Positions 11,250-22,308 of a DNA stretch of 64,000 nt are shown one piece after another. The notes below the pieces were generated by a model, which was not told the DNA's origin, ran no database searches, and was given only the letters and a program-made list of their open reading frames with translations. Each line of letters opens with the position of its first letter. Positions within the stretch are counted from its first letter, which is position 1. This stretch comes from Kalaharituber pfeilii (taxonomy: Eukaryota; Ascomycota; Pezizomycetes; Pezizales; Pezizaceae), in assembly GCA_015179045.1 (NCBI GenBank), contig WHUZ01000039.1, positions 248,001-312,000 on the forward strand, read 5' to 3'. The position numbers and the translations under genes were made by a program.

Positions 11250-11585
11250 TTAATACCTTCTGCTACCAAAATAGGTTCTGCGACATATAACATGATCATT
11301 TAGGTCCTTCACTAATACCCTTTTGGCATGCAACTTGTGGGTTCTATGGATGGACTAAGGTGATAGAGAATGAAGTACTAAGGCATAACGGGTTTTATAA
11401 ATCATATAGAATGGAGTATATGTGGAAACGGATACCCCAATCCTCTAATCTTAATCCTATGGACATTTTACGGTTTAATCCAGAGGTGGAGTTGGGAATT
11501 AAATATGGTTGAATTAACGATATTGAGGCTCTGGAGGAAAAGCTACAGGAGGAATCGGACAAAATAAAGAGGGTTATTAATTAGG
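11250..11585 (+). pseudogene. Tc1/mariner-type DDE transposase C-terminal relic
   Basis: The plus strand reads VIENEVLRHNGFYKSYRMEY, then MWKRIPQSSNLNPMDILRFN, then after a stop INDIEALEEKLQEESDKIKR. The second piece fits the third catalytic block of Tc1/mariner transposases (WPxQSPDLNPIExLW) with S-N for S-P-D and M-D for I-E; the last piece fits the helical C-terminal end with the eLxxxlxxeWxxI pattern. The frame has stops upstream and no TIRs were found. It is an inactive remnant, possibly unrelated to the TIR elements nearby. Confidence 0.5.
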
Positions 11586-12090
11586 AGTATACTCCGAGCT
11601 GTTATTGCTGCTTCTGCTCGATTGTCCGCGTTGCAACTCGGTAGGTGCGGGTATGGCAAAAGCGTAGAAACCGGGTTGTCTTTTTGCGTTGCAACCAGAT
11701 ACCTCTCTGACAATGTAGAGATCTTGTTCTGTAGGGTGAAGGGGAGATGAAGGGGAGATGAGTGCGAAATATTTCTTCCCTAAAAAGGACTTTATGCTCA
11801 ATGATACATGACAGGTAAATGCTCAGGACGGTTTCTGGCCACAAAGCATGCAGCATATGTAGTTCTCGACCCAGCGAAATTGAAATCAATTGCAAGATCT
11901 GAGGCTTGACATAAGTATATATAAACTAGTGTCTCGCAGTATGTGTACTCAACTCTGCATGCGAAATACAGGTACAGTATTGAAAAATATGGAAGATGTG
12001 AGGAAACCCCTAGCTACCGCCAATGAAAAGGGATTGAACCTTCATGATATTCACATTTTTAATCGCATATTTGTCGCAAGCCAGCAAAAT

Positions 12091-12145
12091 CTCGCCATAG
12101 CCCATAGGGCGGCCTGCGAGTAATGATTTAAAAAAAAAAAAAAAG
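12091..12145 (+). mobile_element. Family B short insertion (55 bp)
   Basis: Flanked by GCCAGCAAAAT (12080-12090) and GCCACCAAAAT (12146-12156), one mismatch. The body is CTCGCCATAGCCCATAGGGC...GAGTAATGATTT plus poly-A. It lies about 170 bp beyond the 3' end of the galectin gene. Confidence 0.85.
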
Positions 12146-12313
12146 GCCACCAAAATGTCCGACTAAATGTAGCTTTCAGATTTGACTATGCGACCCTCTG
12201 GACAGCAATGAAAAAGATCTGGAAATCAAGATCCATGCATACTCGTCAACTATCGACGTTGGCTACATGTTTATGCGAGAATTCAGAACAATAATTGGAG
12301 ATCGGAACTCCAA

Positions 12314-12832
12314 CTACTGTACTTGGATTGGTTGCTGAAGGCCATCCCTCACAAATAGCTGACCAAGATTCTGGTACTGCATCACCACAATAGGGTCAGA
12401 CAATGGCAACCCCGGCGGTGGATTTCTCCAATAGTGCACTTGCATGGCGGGCTCCTGGTACCGCTTGTTAAAGTAGTGCGCTGTGCGTCCATCAATTAGA
12501 ATTTGGTAGCGATTGCCGTGGTCGTAGACCATAACGTTTGTGACTCTACCACTAGTGACGCTGGTGAGCACGACACGCTCCTCTGATTCCCAATTACCGT
12601 TCCGACGCGTGTTGAAGACGATGGCATTCTCCTGGCGGCGGAAGGATATGTGGAGGAGTATATCACCAGAGTGGTTCAAAAGGTTGAGGCTGCTGCAGTC
12701 CATAGTACCAGCAGTGCTAGTATCAGTGGTGCGGAGGTCAACGGAAGGGGATTGGAAGATTATGATGCCGTCTGGTTGGACAGCGTGGCGCAAGGGGATC
12801 ACTTTATCGAGGCTGAGGATATAGAGGGACAT
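12314..12832 (-). CDS. Fungal galectin (beta-galactoside-binding lectin), 172 aa, intact
   Basis: Galectins bind beta-galactosides on glycans; fungal ones are cytosolic, secreted without a signal peptide, and known mainly from mushroom fruiting bodies, where they act in defence against animals. The single open frame has the galectin core: LLHISFRRQENAIVFNTR at residues 59-76 and NWESEERV at 80-87. His61, Arg65, Asn74, Trp81, Glu84 and Arg86 occupy the sugar-contact positions, with N-to-W +7, W-to-E +3 and W-to-R +5 as in the family; Ser63 replaces the usual Asn of the H-x-N-x-R motif. VMVYDHGNRYQILIDG (101-116) is the following strand pair with the conserved DHG. There is no signal peptide. 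The length fits fungal galectins (about 150-170 aa). The start is the first ATG, in a good context (TCAACATG). It lies beside a diverged partial copy of the tandem unit (from 13.2 kb), roughly where other units carry a DUF4360 gene; that placement may be chance. Confidence 0.88.
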   Translation of the reverse strand: MSLYILSLDKVIPLRHAVQPDGIIIFQSPSVDLRTTDTSTAGTMDCSSLNLLNHSGDILLHISFRRQENAIVFNTRRNGNWESEERVVLTSVTSGRVTNVMVYDHGNRYQILIDGRTAHYFNKRYQEPAMQVHYWRNPPPGLPLSDPIVVMQYQNLGQLFVRDGLQQPIQVQ

Positions 12833-13189
12833 GTTGATGAGTAGGTGCTGAGACTGATAACGAGCAAGTGAAGAGTCTTCGAGTTAACTGCTGACCACCG
12901 AGATAACAAGTGGAACGGGTGATAGCTGGCGACGATGGACTCGGGGATGCCGTACTGATAATCAATTTATATTGTTATACATCAAACCAAATTCCGTGCC
13001 CAAGCTTTCTGATTTGCCCAATGCATAGGCAACCGAGTAAAAACCATACTTGCATAGCGCTTCCATGGTGATGCCACTAATGCCAATTAGAATTTTTATG
13101 AAAGTCACGGTGTGGTGGATAATGTTTGCATATGTTTGTCGCTGCATGTCTCAAATGATCGAGAACAGTCTATAGAAAATGGAACTCGA

Positions 13190-15440
13190 TGCGCAAAATA
13201 GATCTCGTGTTCATAAGAAGAAGATTGCAAAGCAGTAAGCGATTGCGAAGGGATAGTACTGTAGTAGTTGCTCCGGCCATTCATAAGCTGAAAATCATGC
13301 ATAGCCGGCAGAGACACTGGCAAGGGTGAGCTGTCAACGCGATAAGGTGGGCGCCGGCGCCGTGAATAGATAGCATGAGATGTCAACTGGCTTTATTTGC
13401 AGGGGCCCTTTCTACTGGTCCTCATTCTCAGCTGCTAGACAGAGGACCCATGTGTAATGTGACGCCTGTACTGCGGACAAAATCAGCTTGGCTCGAATGG
13501 CGTGCCCCTCCAGAGAAACGCTGCAGATGCACATAGAAAAGTATACCAGATCTCCACCTATGCACAATGCTCTCTCGAATAATCTGGTGCAGCAGCTGGT
13601 GACTGCGCTGCTCCGACGCTAACTGAGAGTCAGGTTGATCAATAATTACTCGCACAACCTCTCAGCCCTGTGTCCCTACTCGGAACCCCCCTGAATTATT
13701 GGATAAGATATCTATGTATTTGGCCAATGATAAGCGAAGGACGTAGTTGACAGCCAATTAACATCCTCCCGTGGTATCTTGCAGCGTGCAATAATTCATG
13801 GGGGTTACGAATTACAACTCCAAAAACGCAATGCGGCCCTTTGTCACTATTCTGGAAAAGGCTCAGGAGGAGGGCATGCATCCACTGAGTAGGGGGGGTC
13901 ACGGGGGTCAGATCGAAGTCTCAAGGGGGTCTGCAAGGAGTTTGGGTGATGGGACAAGGAAGCGGAGGTGCTGAGGGAGGTGCCGGCGGGGTTGAGGCAT
14001 GGGGTGGAGGTGTGGGACAGGATGTTGGAGGTAGGGGAGGTGGTTGTACAGCCCTCAGGCAAGTGGGAGGTAACAACCCGCACTGCAACAACACAACTTC
14101 TGGACCCTCTAACTCGAGCGCAATGGCCTTGTCCACGACTACATAGAGATGGGAATCAAACTCACAGCAGCCTACTCTAGGAGTGCGGGGAGAGCGTGCT
14201 GGAAGTCACTACAGAAGCAATTATCCGTCAATGGTGGACATGAGGACACGCTTTCGAGATTCGTTGAGAGTATAGGTGAGGAGCAACATAAAGAAAGTAC
14301 CGGATCTGTTACGGGAATTACATAAGGACGACCATGAAGTTTGCATGGTTCATGTCAATGGGGATGATGGCCATGCTTGAGGAGAATATACTCAGTACTT
14401 ATGTTTATTCCTATTATGAGAAAACTGATGCTAACTACGCAGTCCTAGTAAGGTATTACCTGACCACTTCGCATCCCTTGTTCACCGCCCTCACTCCTAG
14501 CGCATGCAGTGCACACCGTGTACCCCGTTCAGCAGTCCTCGCCACATGAACCCTTCTCCAGCTCACTATCGGACATATTGACCCTGTTCCATACCATGCA
14601 CCTCATGAACTCACTTTCCACCACGCTCGCAAAGTTGCCATCACCCCCTCCTCCCCCTCCCCCTCACCGCCATCTTCATCCCACTTGACTCAGTGCCATT
14701 TTGGTCCACGGTCTCCTGGTCCTTGATCGATGCCAGCGAGGGTAGGACGGTGTTGAGGAGTGAAGAGTTTGTGCAGGCAGGTATCACGATGGAGTTGTAT
14801 CTAGTGGGCTCGAAATTGAGGACGGGGGCGGGGGGGGGGGGGGGGGGTAGAGGGAATAAGCGAGGGCTTTGGAGAGAAATGAAGGAGGCGAGGAGGAGGT
14901 GGTGAGGGGGAGGGAGGTATTGAACTGACGGGATAGTCTTGGCGCCCATGGTCGGAGGAATTATGGGCCGAAGGATTGGCAAACGGATTAACTGGCATTG
15001 TAAGAAATTTTTCCTGTGGCGTTGCCTATGTCCTTGTGTTCGGAGAATTGTGAGGCCGCTGCAAGGGCCACTTAAGTCATGGGTCCTGTACGTACTTCAG
15101 CTTATCCTCTCTAATTGAATTATCAATTCCTTCCGCTCGAAAGCGTGATTACATCAGGGGGTGGGGGAGAAGTATGGTGGCAATGATGGGGGAAGCGCAT
15201 TGGAGGGAGCGAGGTGGTTGATGGTGGAGAGAAGGTGGAAAATGGTGGAAAAATGAATACTTGGAAGGACAAGGTTCCTTATACCAGGAATGACTGGCAA
15301 TTCAGGGTAACAGGCCTTCAGTTCTCCAGATACTAAAGAATATACTATCCAGTTACATCGCAGGCATAGCAAGATAAGCAGACGGAAAATAATCAACTAA
15401 ATAAATGAAATACACCCTCCTTCAGGACTGTATGCGTACA
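13190..15440 (+). repeat. Highly diverged partial copy of the tandem unit
   Basis: CAAAGCAGTAAGCGATTGCG (about 13228) matches the segment near 20242 and 27260. AGATGCACATAGAAAAGTATAC near 13524 and CTGCGCTGCTCCGACGCT near 13604 match block 1 of the relic family (28250 onward). GGAGGGCATGCATCCACTGAG near 13870 matches block 2, and GATGCCAGCGAGGGTAGGACG near 14729 matches unit 0 near 22650. A further match to the end of unit 0 lies at 15250-15420 (TTCCTTATACCAGGAATGACTGG). It is the oldest unit copy visible. Confidence 0.65.
13440..14900 (+). pseudogene. Relic of the unknown gene family (oldest copy)
   Basis: This is the most decayed of eight copies. Blocks recognisable by alignment to the others are the block 1 region (13480-13620), the block containing GGCATGCATCCACTGAG (13870) and the DASEGRTVLRSEEFVQAGI stretch (about 14728-14786). 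A G/C-rich expansion (14820-14850) and several frameshifts have destroyed it. I cannot name the family. Confidence 0.4.
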
Positions 15441-17100
15441 TATTAGATTTGTGGCGTAAAGCAACAAAAAGGGGGGAGGTATGGAAGAGAGTAGCGAACG
15501 GAGTAGGTGGGTAGGTAGGTTACTCGTAGGGGTGCTTATGTTTTTTTAATTGGTAGACATATGCTAAAAGGGTTGTAACATTCTAAGGAAATCTGATAGG
15601 TTAGAAGTTTAGTGAATTGAGTCTGTGTTATATGTTTTCTAGCGTTTTGCCAACTTTTTAAATTCATGGTTACAAGATATGTAACATGGTTCAGGATAAC
15701 TGGGAATTCAGCTACTCCAGCGTTCTGATGAATCCCGAGTATAGTTTACAGCAGTTGGTACCTAGCAAGACAATCAACAGATAATAAATAAATGTAGAAG
15801 ATAAATAAATTGATAACAGAGTGAACTACGCAGAAGGTGGTAACTGGGATAAAAAAAAGTTCAGACTTAAGGGGGACTAGAATACATGGCGTGACTTTGA
15901 ACGTGATTGTGTAAGCCAGCCCCCCCAACAGAGATAATACTGCATGGAATATAGCATATTGAATAACCGAGGAACAAGGTATAGCTAAACTTTGACCGTG
16001 CCTCCAAATTTGGTCCGCATTTTCATCCTATTGAAAAAATATGAGATCTCATGGAAAAGAAGATATCAAAAATAAATAGGCTAGATAGAGATAATTGTGA
16101 ATATTCACCTCTGCGTAACTACTAGTTAGGCTACAGTATATTCTTAAGTTTTTTCTGCTTAGTCAGCATATATATTCTTATTGAGCGAAGGCTCAACGTA
16201 AGGACTGCCCAATATTATAAATCGCCTGCTGCACTAGGCCTATAGGGTAATTTTATCAATTAGAATGTCGTCGCATTGAAGGCATTCAAAACAGCTGACA
16301 AGCAAAAAGTAGACAAAGAAAATTACTGATTTTTTCTCCTCCAAGTCATCCTCTTAGCACTTTTCCGAACCTCATTCTCTTTAGTTCTAGGCATCCTCTC
16401 TGTTTCCTGTACCTTCCTGAACCTAGTCTATACCTCTTTTATCTTCCGCACCTTTCCTTATCTCGTAGAGCCTTTTTGTAGTTTGTTTTATATAGAACTA
16501 TATTTGATGTATGAAGATCCCCCCCACCCTGATGACATTCTTATATCGAGAGTCTACTGTATGCTATATTGCATAGTGTTGACAGTGGACCGAGTGCTTC
16601 ATCCAGTCCTCTCGGTCAAATATATCATCTTGCCCTCCATTGTTGTCTTATGCCGACACTTGGGGTGATTGACCTGCTTTGAACGAATTTCTGGAATGTG
16701 CCTACAAAGTAAACGGCTTTCCTATCCCAAAGAATTTAAAAGAGAGAAAGGCATACGGCCAGCATGACAGTTGTAGAGTTAGCGATCAATATGAGTAGAG
16801 TAGCCCACCGGTGTAGGACGCAAAGAACAGCATGGCTATGTCAAATGACCGTGAATACAGAGCCCACTGCAATCACGATCATCATTCTAGAATAATACTG
16901 CTCTTGCGGTAGATGCAGAAGCAGCAGTTGAGAAATGAAGTCCACCTTGGTATTGATTTCAAAAAGAAAACTATATGTATATATAGATATATCACAAGAC
17001 ACAAACACAATCATGACAAAATGCTAAGAAAATGATGTTGTGGACAGGCAGTTACGTATATGGCAATACTATGAAATGCAATTTTGGATAGAATATCAAG
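15441..17100. other. No recognisable gene
   Basis: AT-rich sequence with only short ORFs; no domain, tail or terminal repeat was recognised. A CT-rich stretch lies at about 16330-16460. Confidence 0.4.
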
Positions 17101-17517
17101 ATCACTCGTCAGGATTCACTATGCCCATGTGATCTCGCTCAGTATATATCGATCATCGAGCTCATTTCTTTTCCCAATCACAAGAGTCTCTGACTATCAT
17201 AGTGCCTAAAATTTCCACCATCTTCGACTCGAAGTTATCCTAGGAAGGAGAATAGAAACATAAAGGTACTAGATAGCAAGAAGAGAGACATAGCATCCAC
17301 TATCCTCAGAGATGACCAGGAAGTAGAGAACTGGTGAAGCGTACATGAAATTTGTAAAACGCAATCCGAATTGCAAGTGCAGGTGCGAGTGCATGGTACA
17401 AGGCATATGGGAAAGATTGCTTCCTTGATTAATTGCAGAATGAACATGCTATGTTAGTATTAACAAAAGAAATTAATGGAATGAACAATTGCAAAGTAGA
17501 CAAAGAACCTATAAGTC

Positions 17518-18385
17518 CATGCGATAAATGATACAGACAAACCTGTCATATTGGATAAGGCTCGGGCCGGCAAATCTTATGCAATATGACAGGTCATCCA
17601 GTATGACAGGTTGGAGTGGAGAGGTCAATTTTTAAGGTAAATACATACAATAATAGCTATAATAGATATGTACATGAAAAAGAAACTATACAAGAGTAAA
17701 ATAAGACGTAATAGAGGCCTGTTTCAAAGGGTGCTTCAAGCTCAGCAACATCATATACTTCTCACTGGCAAGCCGCTGCAGTGCAAGTGCTGCTTGTTCG
17801 CCCTCCTGTGCAATAGCTCCTGTTGCTGGATTTTGACATTAGTTAACTAGCAGCAAATATTAAGTCATAGTACATATGAGATACTGTAGATTATGCAATT
17901 TCTCTTAAATCTCTCTTGAAACCAGTTCTGTAGCTCTCGTTGCTTAAGCTCCGGATGTTGCTGAGCATATTGGAATAATTGGTATCGCTCCGCCTCTGTA
18001 GGGTCCTCGTAGACTCGCCTTTTACCATAGTGTCAAGTGCAATGCTGGTTCAGAAGCATAGTACTACTCTCAACTACAAATATACCAAGGGGCCAGGAGC
18101 ATGTATAGGATAAATTTATTTGCCGAATCAGTATACCGAAATGAAAATATAATCACTTAGAATCATGATCCTTGCTAGTATTGGCACTATCCAATATGAC
18201 ATGTATAGTTACTAGTAAATCGAGGAAACGGGCCGGCGAAATCGCTATCCATCCAATAAATGAAGATATCCAATAATTCCACCGGCCCAAATTTGGGCCG
18301 AAGAAGTTTATGCAATACGACAGCTTATCCAGTATGACAGGTATCCAATATGACAGGTTTGTCTGTATTAAAAAAAAAAAAAAAA
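17518..18385 (+). mobile_element. Family B tail split by a TIR transposon
   Basis: The 12-bp repeat AACCTATAAGTC (17506-17517 and 18386-18397) encloses CATGCGATAAATGATA at the left and TTAAAAAAAA at the right, which together make a normal short family B end. The 832-bp element at 17534-18365 sits in the TA of this tail. The order of events is direct: the family B insertion came first, the DNA transposon second. Confidence 0.8.
17534..18365. mobile_element. TA-flanked TIR element (832 bp)
   Basis: The left end is CAGACAAACCTGTCATATTG and the right end is its inverted copy; TA lies on both sides (17532-17533, 18366-18367). The motif (C)CAATATGACAGG or close variants recurs several times near both ends (17582-17612, 18190-18200, 18316-18357), so the subterminal regions are repetitive. 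No transposase ORF was seen. The TIR start and TA site suggest Tc1/mariner or pogo type. Confidence 0.8.
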
Positions 18386-18773
18386 AACCTATAAGTCAAA
18401 GAACCGAAATAATCAAAGAGTTCGAAATGCTCAAAGAATCCAAAGAAAGACCCATCTCTCATGCCAAAGAGACAATCGGGTGCTACTATTAAGCCTGCCC
18501 TATACTGGCCGAATGTCAATTCTTTCAGCTTTCCCACAACATGAGCTGATAATGACAAAGCAATTGCAGGAAGGAATGAGTGTGGAAAGGAATCTTCACT
18601 TTTTTTTTTTTCTTCTTTCGTCTGTCTTAAAAGAGAGTAGAAAAGCAAAACTGCAGCATCATTTCCATCCATTCTACCTCCTGGGTTGCCTTCACTTGCT
18701 CATATACACTCATATTCCACTCACCCACAGGACAAAAACTTTGTTGGAAGTTCACCAATAGCATCTAGTCTTC

Positions 18774-19400
18774 CTAACAGAGTTGCCAATCAAGGCCTAG
18801 ATAATGCGGATTGTTGACCTGGAGATACCCAAATCCATTCAGGTTTTGTGAGTTGTCTGAGTTCAGTTTGGTGTGAATAGTAATGGGCAACTCCATGGTC
18901 CCGCAAGGGCTGGACTGAGGTGTCGTTAGGAAGTCACCCACGCATCGAATGCCGCCAGATGGGCCAGAATTGAAGTCCCGTAATTCAAGATCCGCTGGGC
19001 CTGCACCGATGTAACTGTAGGTTTCCAAATAGGAAATCACATCATTATCGAGGTTATGCACTACCTCATAAAGAGTATCCAAAACAACTGGTCGCCAATT
19101 GGGGAGCCAATTCAGTTTGAAACTGACGATGCACTCCCAGTAGGCCTCATCGGGAGGCAGGCCTGGTCCTACACGAACATAAGGCATGGGGCTAAAGTAA
19201 ATTTCAATTGCAGAATTATCTGGACTAAGCTGAATATCAACTGAGTCACAATTGGGCCCAAAGAGGGATATGTTCTGAAAAGTGGCAGGTTTAGGGCCAA
19301 ACGTCCAATCGGTAGCATTCTCATTGACTGGAGCACATGCGAGAATGGTGGTGATGAAGAATAGCAAAAAGGCAATGATGCTCTTGTGAAGAGTATACAT
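18774..19400 (-). CDS. Secreted DUF4360-like protein, unit 0 paralogue (208 aa)
   Basis: DUF4360 proteins are small secreted fungal proteins of unknown function. Here residues 1-21 (MYTLHKSIIAFLLFF...) form a clear signal peptide, with cleavage likely before Cys22. The mature part has the family pattern: Cys52, YVRVGPGLPPDEAYWEC (75-91, Cys91), a YSYIGAGPADLELRDF segment, SPCG near 166-169 and a terminal LGLDWQLC. Six cysteines in all would allow three disulphides. The frame is intact, single-exon, with the first ATG as start. It shares the signal peptide almost exactly with the three array copies, but the mature part is much more different (roughly half identical by eye), so it is the oldest paralogue. 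Family membership is from the motif pattern, not from a search. Confidence 0.8.
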   Translation of the reverse strand: MYTLHKSIIAFLLFFITTILACAPVNENATDWTFGPKPATFQNISLFGPNCDSVDIQLSPDNSAIEIYFSPMPYVRVGPGLPPDEAYWECIVSFKLNWLPNWRPVVLDTLYEVVHNLDNDVISYLETYSYIGAGPADLELRDFNSGPSGGIRCVGDFLTTPQSSPCGTMELPITIHTKLNSDNSQNLNGFGYLQVNNPHYLGLDWQLC

Positions 19401-20288
19401 TTTAAGATGCAGGTGGATGAGTGAGAACTGAGAAAGCAGTGTATCTCTCGAGGTTGCTAGTGTATGGAATGGGAGTGGAAGGTTTGAAGTATATTGGGTA
19501 GTGGAGAGAGAGCTTGACCTCGAAGCTGTTATTCATTAAATAGAATCAGTTGTGTACAGATTTGAATGGCCTGTAGTCTGTAAAGAGCATGAAGGTGCAA
19601 TTAGACATGATAGCAACAGTATCGCCTGTTGGCCATTGCAGATATTGACTGACCAACATTCACTGATCATGAACAGTGAACGACAGGATTCAACAGTTTG
19701 TGTCACTCTCTAATTTTGGAGTTTTGGCCACCTGCCGATGTTAATCCAGGTGGAGTATGCAGTGGACAACAAGGCAGTTTAAGGCACGCAGATAGGATGA
19801 CAGACTCCAGTCTGCACGCAGTGCAGCGGTGTTGGAAGAGATGGCCGCAAACATGCTGGAGATATGGAGTGCGAGGAGGGCAAAAGCAATCACATGTAAT
19901 GAGAACAGTCTGGCGAAGGACAGATTCACGGACCAAAGGTGTCGTAGAGGGTAAGTCGTCCATGGTAGCGAGGTAGTACGAGTATCGTATGGTATGATTT
20001 TATGTGAGTACTTTCCTTGCATCCCTTGTTGAGTTGAAGTTCCTTTCAGCTCTCAAGCTTTCCACGATGCGATACTAATAAAAGATAAAAAGAAGAAAAA
20101 AAACAAAGAGCCCTCGCCAGAGGACCAATGGACGGGATTGAGGCTTTGATCGACCTGTGCCTACACCAAGTTTTCATTTACACAGCCGCACTATCTGCAG
20201 AGTGTGAGCACATCATAATTGACATCAATGAAGTTCACAAAGCAGTCAGCGATTGGATGGGATACAGTACTGTAGTCGTTGTTACAGA

Positions 20289-20597
20289 CTATTCGTAACC
20301 TGGGCTAGTCACAAATGGTCCTGGGTTTATCATGGCCAGCCGGAAGATATAATGCTTTGTTGGGCAGGTGCGATCGGTGAACGATATAAAGTGAGCATCC
20401 AGGAGTTCTATTGGGTTGTCATTAGCGGCTGCTAGACAGGGGTGTAATATGATACATGCATTGGCATTATCACTTGTAGGCGCGAAACTCTGACAAGTTG
20501 TCTGTTGTGGCTCAAAGTGGACGGTCTGAACGACGTCAGAAAGCAACGTATGTTGACCTGTCATGAGAATTCGTGACTGTACAATTTCGACGAGCAT
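20289..20597 (-). other. Small ORF in a region conserved between units
   Basis: The 102-codon minus-strand frame ends DRTCPTKHYIFRLAMINPGPFVTSPGYE. In U1 (27414-27199 and 27681-27445) and U3 the aligned region reads DPGPFVTGPDNEN in the same frame but with stops or shifts before it. This might be a small degenerate gene or merely aligned non-coding DNA. No known domain. Confidence 0.25.
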
Positions 20598-21294
20598 GAC
20601 GCTGAAGTTGCAACCATGAAGCCGAGTTCTATGCTACGGCAAAAGCGATACTACCAGAAGAACACAACTCGCCTATGTGCCTACAAGGACGAGCGGCAGC
20701 TACCTACTCCCGTTCAGAATCCATTTCGATTAAGCATTCCCTCAATCAGCACCCACATAATCTTAGTGGCTACTACATTATGTGAAAGAGCCTGGAATTA
20801 AAGACGTACCACAAAAGTTTTAAATACACTTTCAATGCTACGCTTGTGAAGTACCACTTGTAAAATGTCACAGTGCTTTTACTAGATAATCTTGCATTCA
20901 AATTCACTTTGTAGATAGCAGCTGATGACGCTCAGACCTTCCACTCTGCCAGAATCGTGCACTGCACAAAGCTTAAAGTCACCGTGGTAGCCAATTTGCC
21001 AGGACCACATATGTTGGCGTGGCTTGGCACTGACAACGTGCCCCACAAAACAAACGCTGCAGATGCTCATACACTATATACACCTCCACTGGTACCAACG
21101 AACAATGTTTTCACAAATGAATCTGGGGAAGTAGCAAATGACTGTGCTGCTCCAGCGCTCACTTGGAGCCAGCTTCCTGATCAGCAATGGCTCCACAGGG
21201 ATATATTGCAGCTAGAAGACCGTACATCCTGGTTCCCCAACACCAGACTCGCATGCTCTCATCGAGCATAACCAAAAGCTAATGTTTACATTTG

Positions 21295-21349
21295 CCCTGC
21301 CATGGCGAACAGCTGCATGCGGGGTCACGTGAGAGGGGAAAAAAAAAAG
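21295..21349 (+). mobile_element. Family A short insertion (55 bp)
   Basis: The perfect 12-bp repeat TGTTTACATTTG (21283-21294, 21350-21361) flanks CCCTGCCATGGCGAACAGC...GGGGTCACGTGAGAGGGG and an A run. Confidence 0.9.
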
Positions 21350-22244
21350 TGTTTACATTTGGGCATTTTAGAGCCTTCCTATGATGGCCGCTGTCCTCGT
21401 GTAACCACCTCCACGCCGACCATCATCCAGAATATCCCTTCCAAACTTGGCATACTAATCCTCTATGCCTACACCATCTACAACAATGGTCGCTCCGCAC
21501 TCTCCACCACATCCCTCGGTCACCAAAGAGCTCCGGCTCGCCATATACTATCGCAGCCCTCGTGACTCCATCTCACACAACTCCAAAGAGCCAATCTAGC
21601 ACCTCATCACTGCGCTAGAGAAGGCATAGGAGGAGAGCATGCATCCATCAAGCAGGGAGGCCACGGGTATCACAATTGAGGTTGCAGGGGTTTGTAAGGA
21701 GTCTGTGAGGAGGGACAAGGCAGTCAAGGTTGAGACAGGTATGGATGGGTTGGACAACAAGGAGATATGAGGTAGAAAGCTGGAGGTGGAAAGGTGATTG
21801 GATAACCCTCGAGAACGGCAGGCAAGCAGGAAGCAAAGTCAGAAACCAGCCTTAGGGTGAACCTCACCCAACCACGACTACAGCAAGCAAACACATGTAC
21901 TCTCAAACTCAACTGAGAATGTTGGGGAGAGAAGGCATTATGGATAGGTAGGGAGGAGGTACAATGTACATGTGGTGAGGCATGGAGTGCTGCGCATGTG
22001 GTATTCAGGTGCACCGAACTGGAGCGACCCCAGAGGAAGGACAAAGATGGGGCGCATGTCACCTGGCAGTCCTGGGAGGACCTAGAGGAGAAAGGGTGGA
22101 AGCAAGAAGGCGTGGAGGGCGACTCGGTCGAGTACTGGTTTGCCTGCCTCGATCTGGGGTAGCCGGGGACGGAGAGCACTGAGTGCTCAAGATGTGCATG
22201 TAGATTCCGTAGTTAGGTGTTCCAAACCTGGCCCGGGTATATGG

Positions 22245-22308
22245 GTCCCTGCCATAGGCTGATAGCCTGTATGCGGGGTTACGTGAATAAAAAAAAAAAA
22301 AAAAAAAA
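22245..22308 (+). mobile_element. Family A tail, diverged
   Basis: GGTCCCTGCCATAGGCTGAT and GCGGGGTTACGTGAAT with poly-A. The neighbouring units lack it at the matching place (before ATCCCTACCGTA). No clear target-site duplication was found. Confidence 0.65.
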
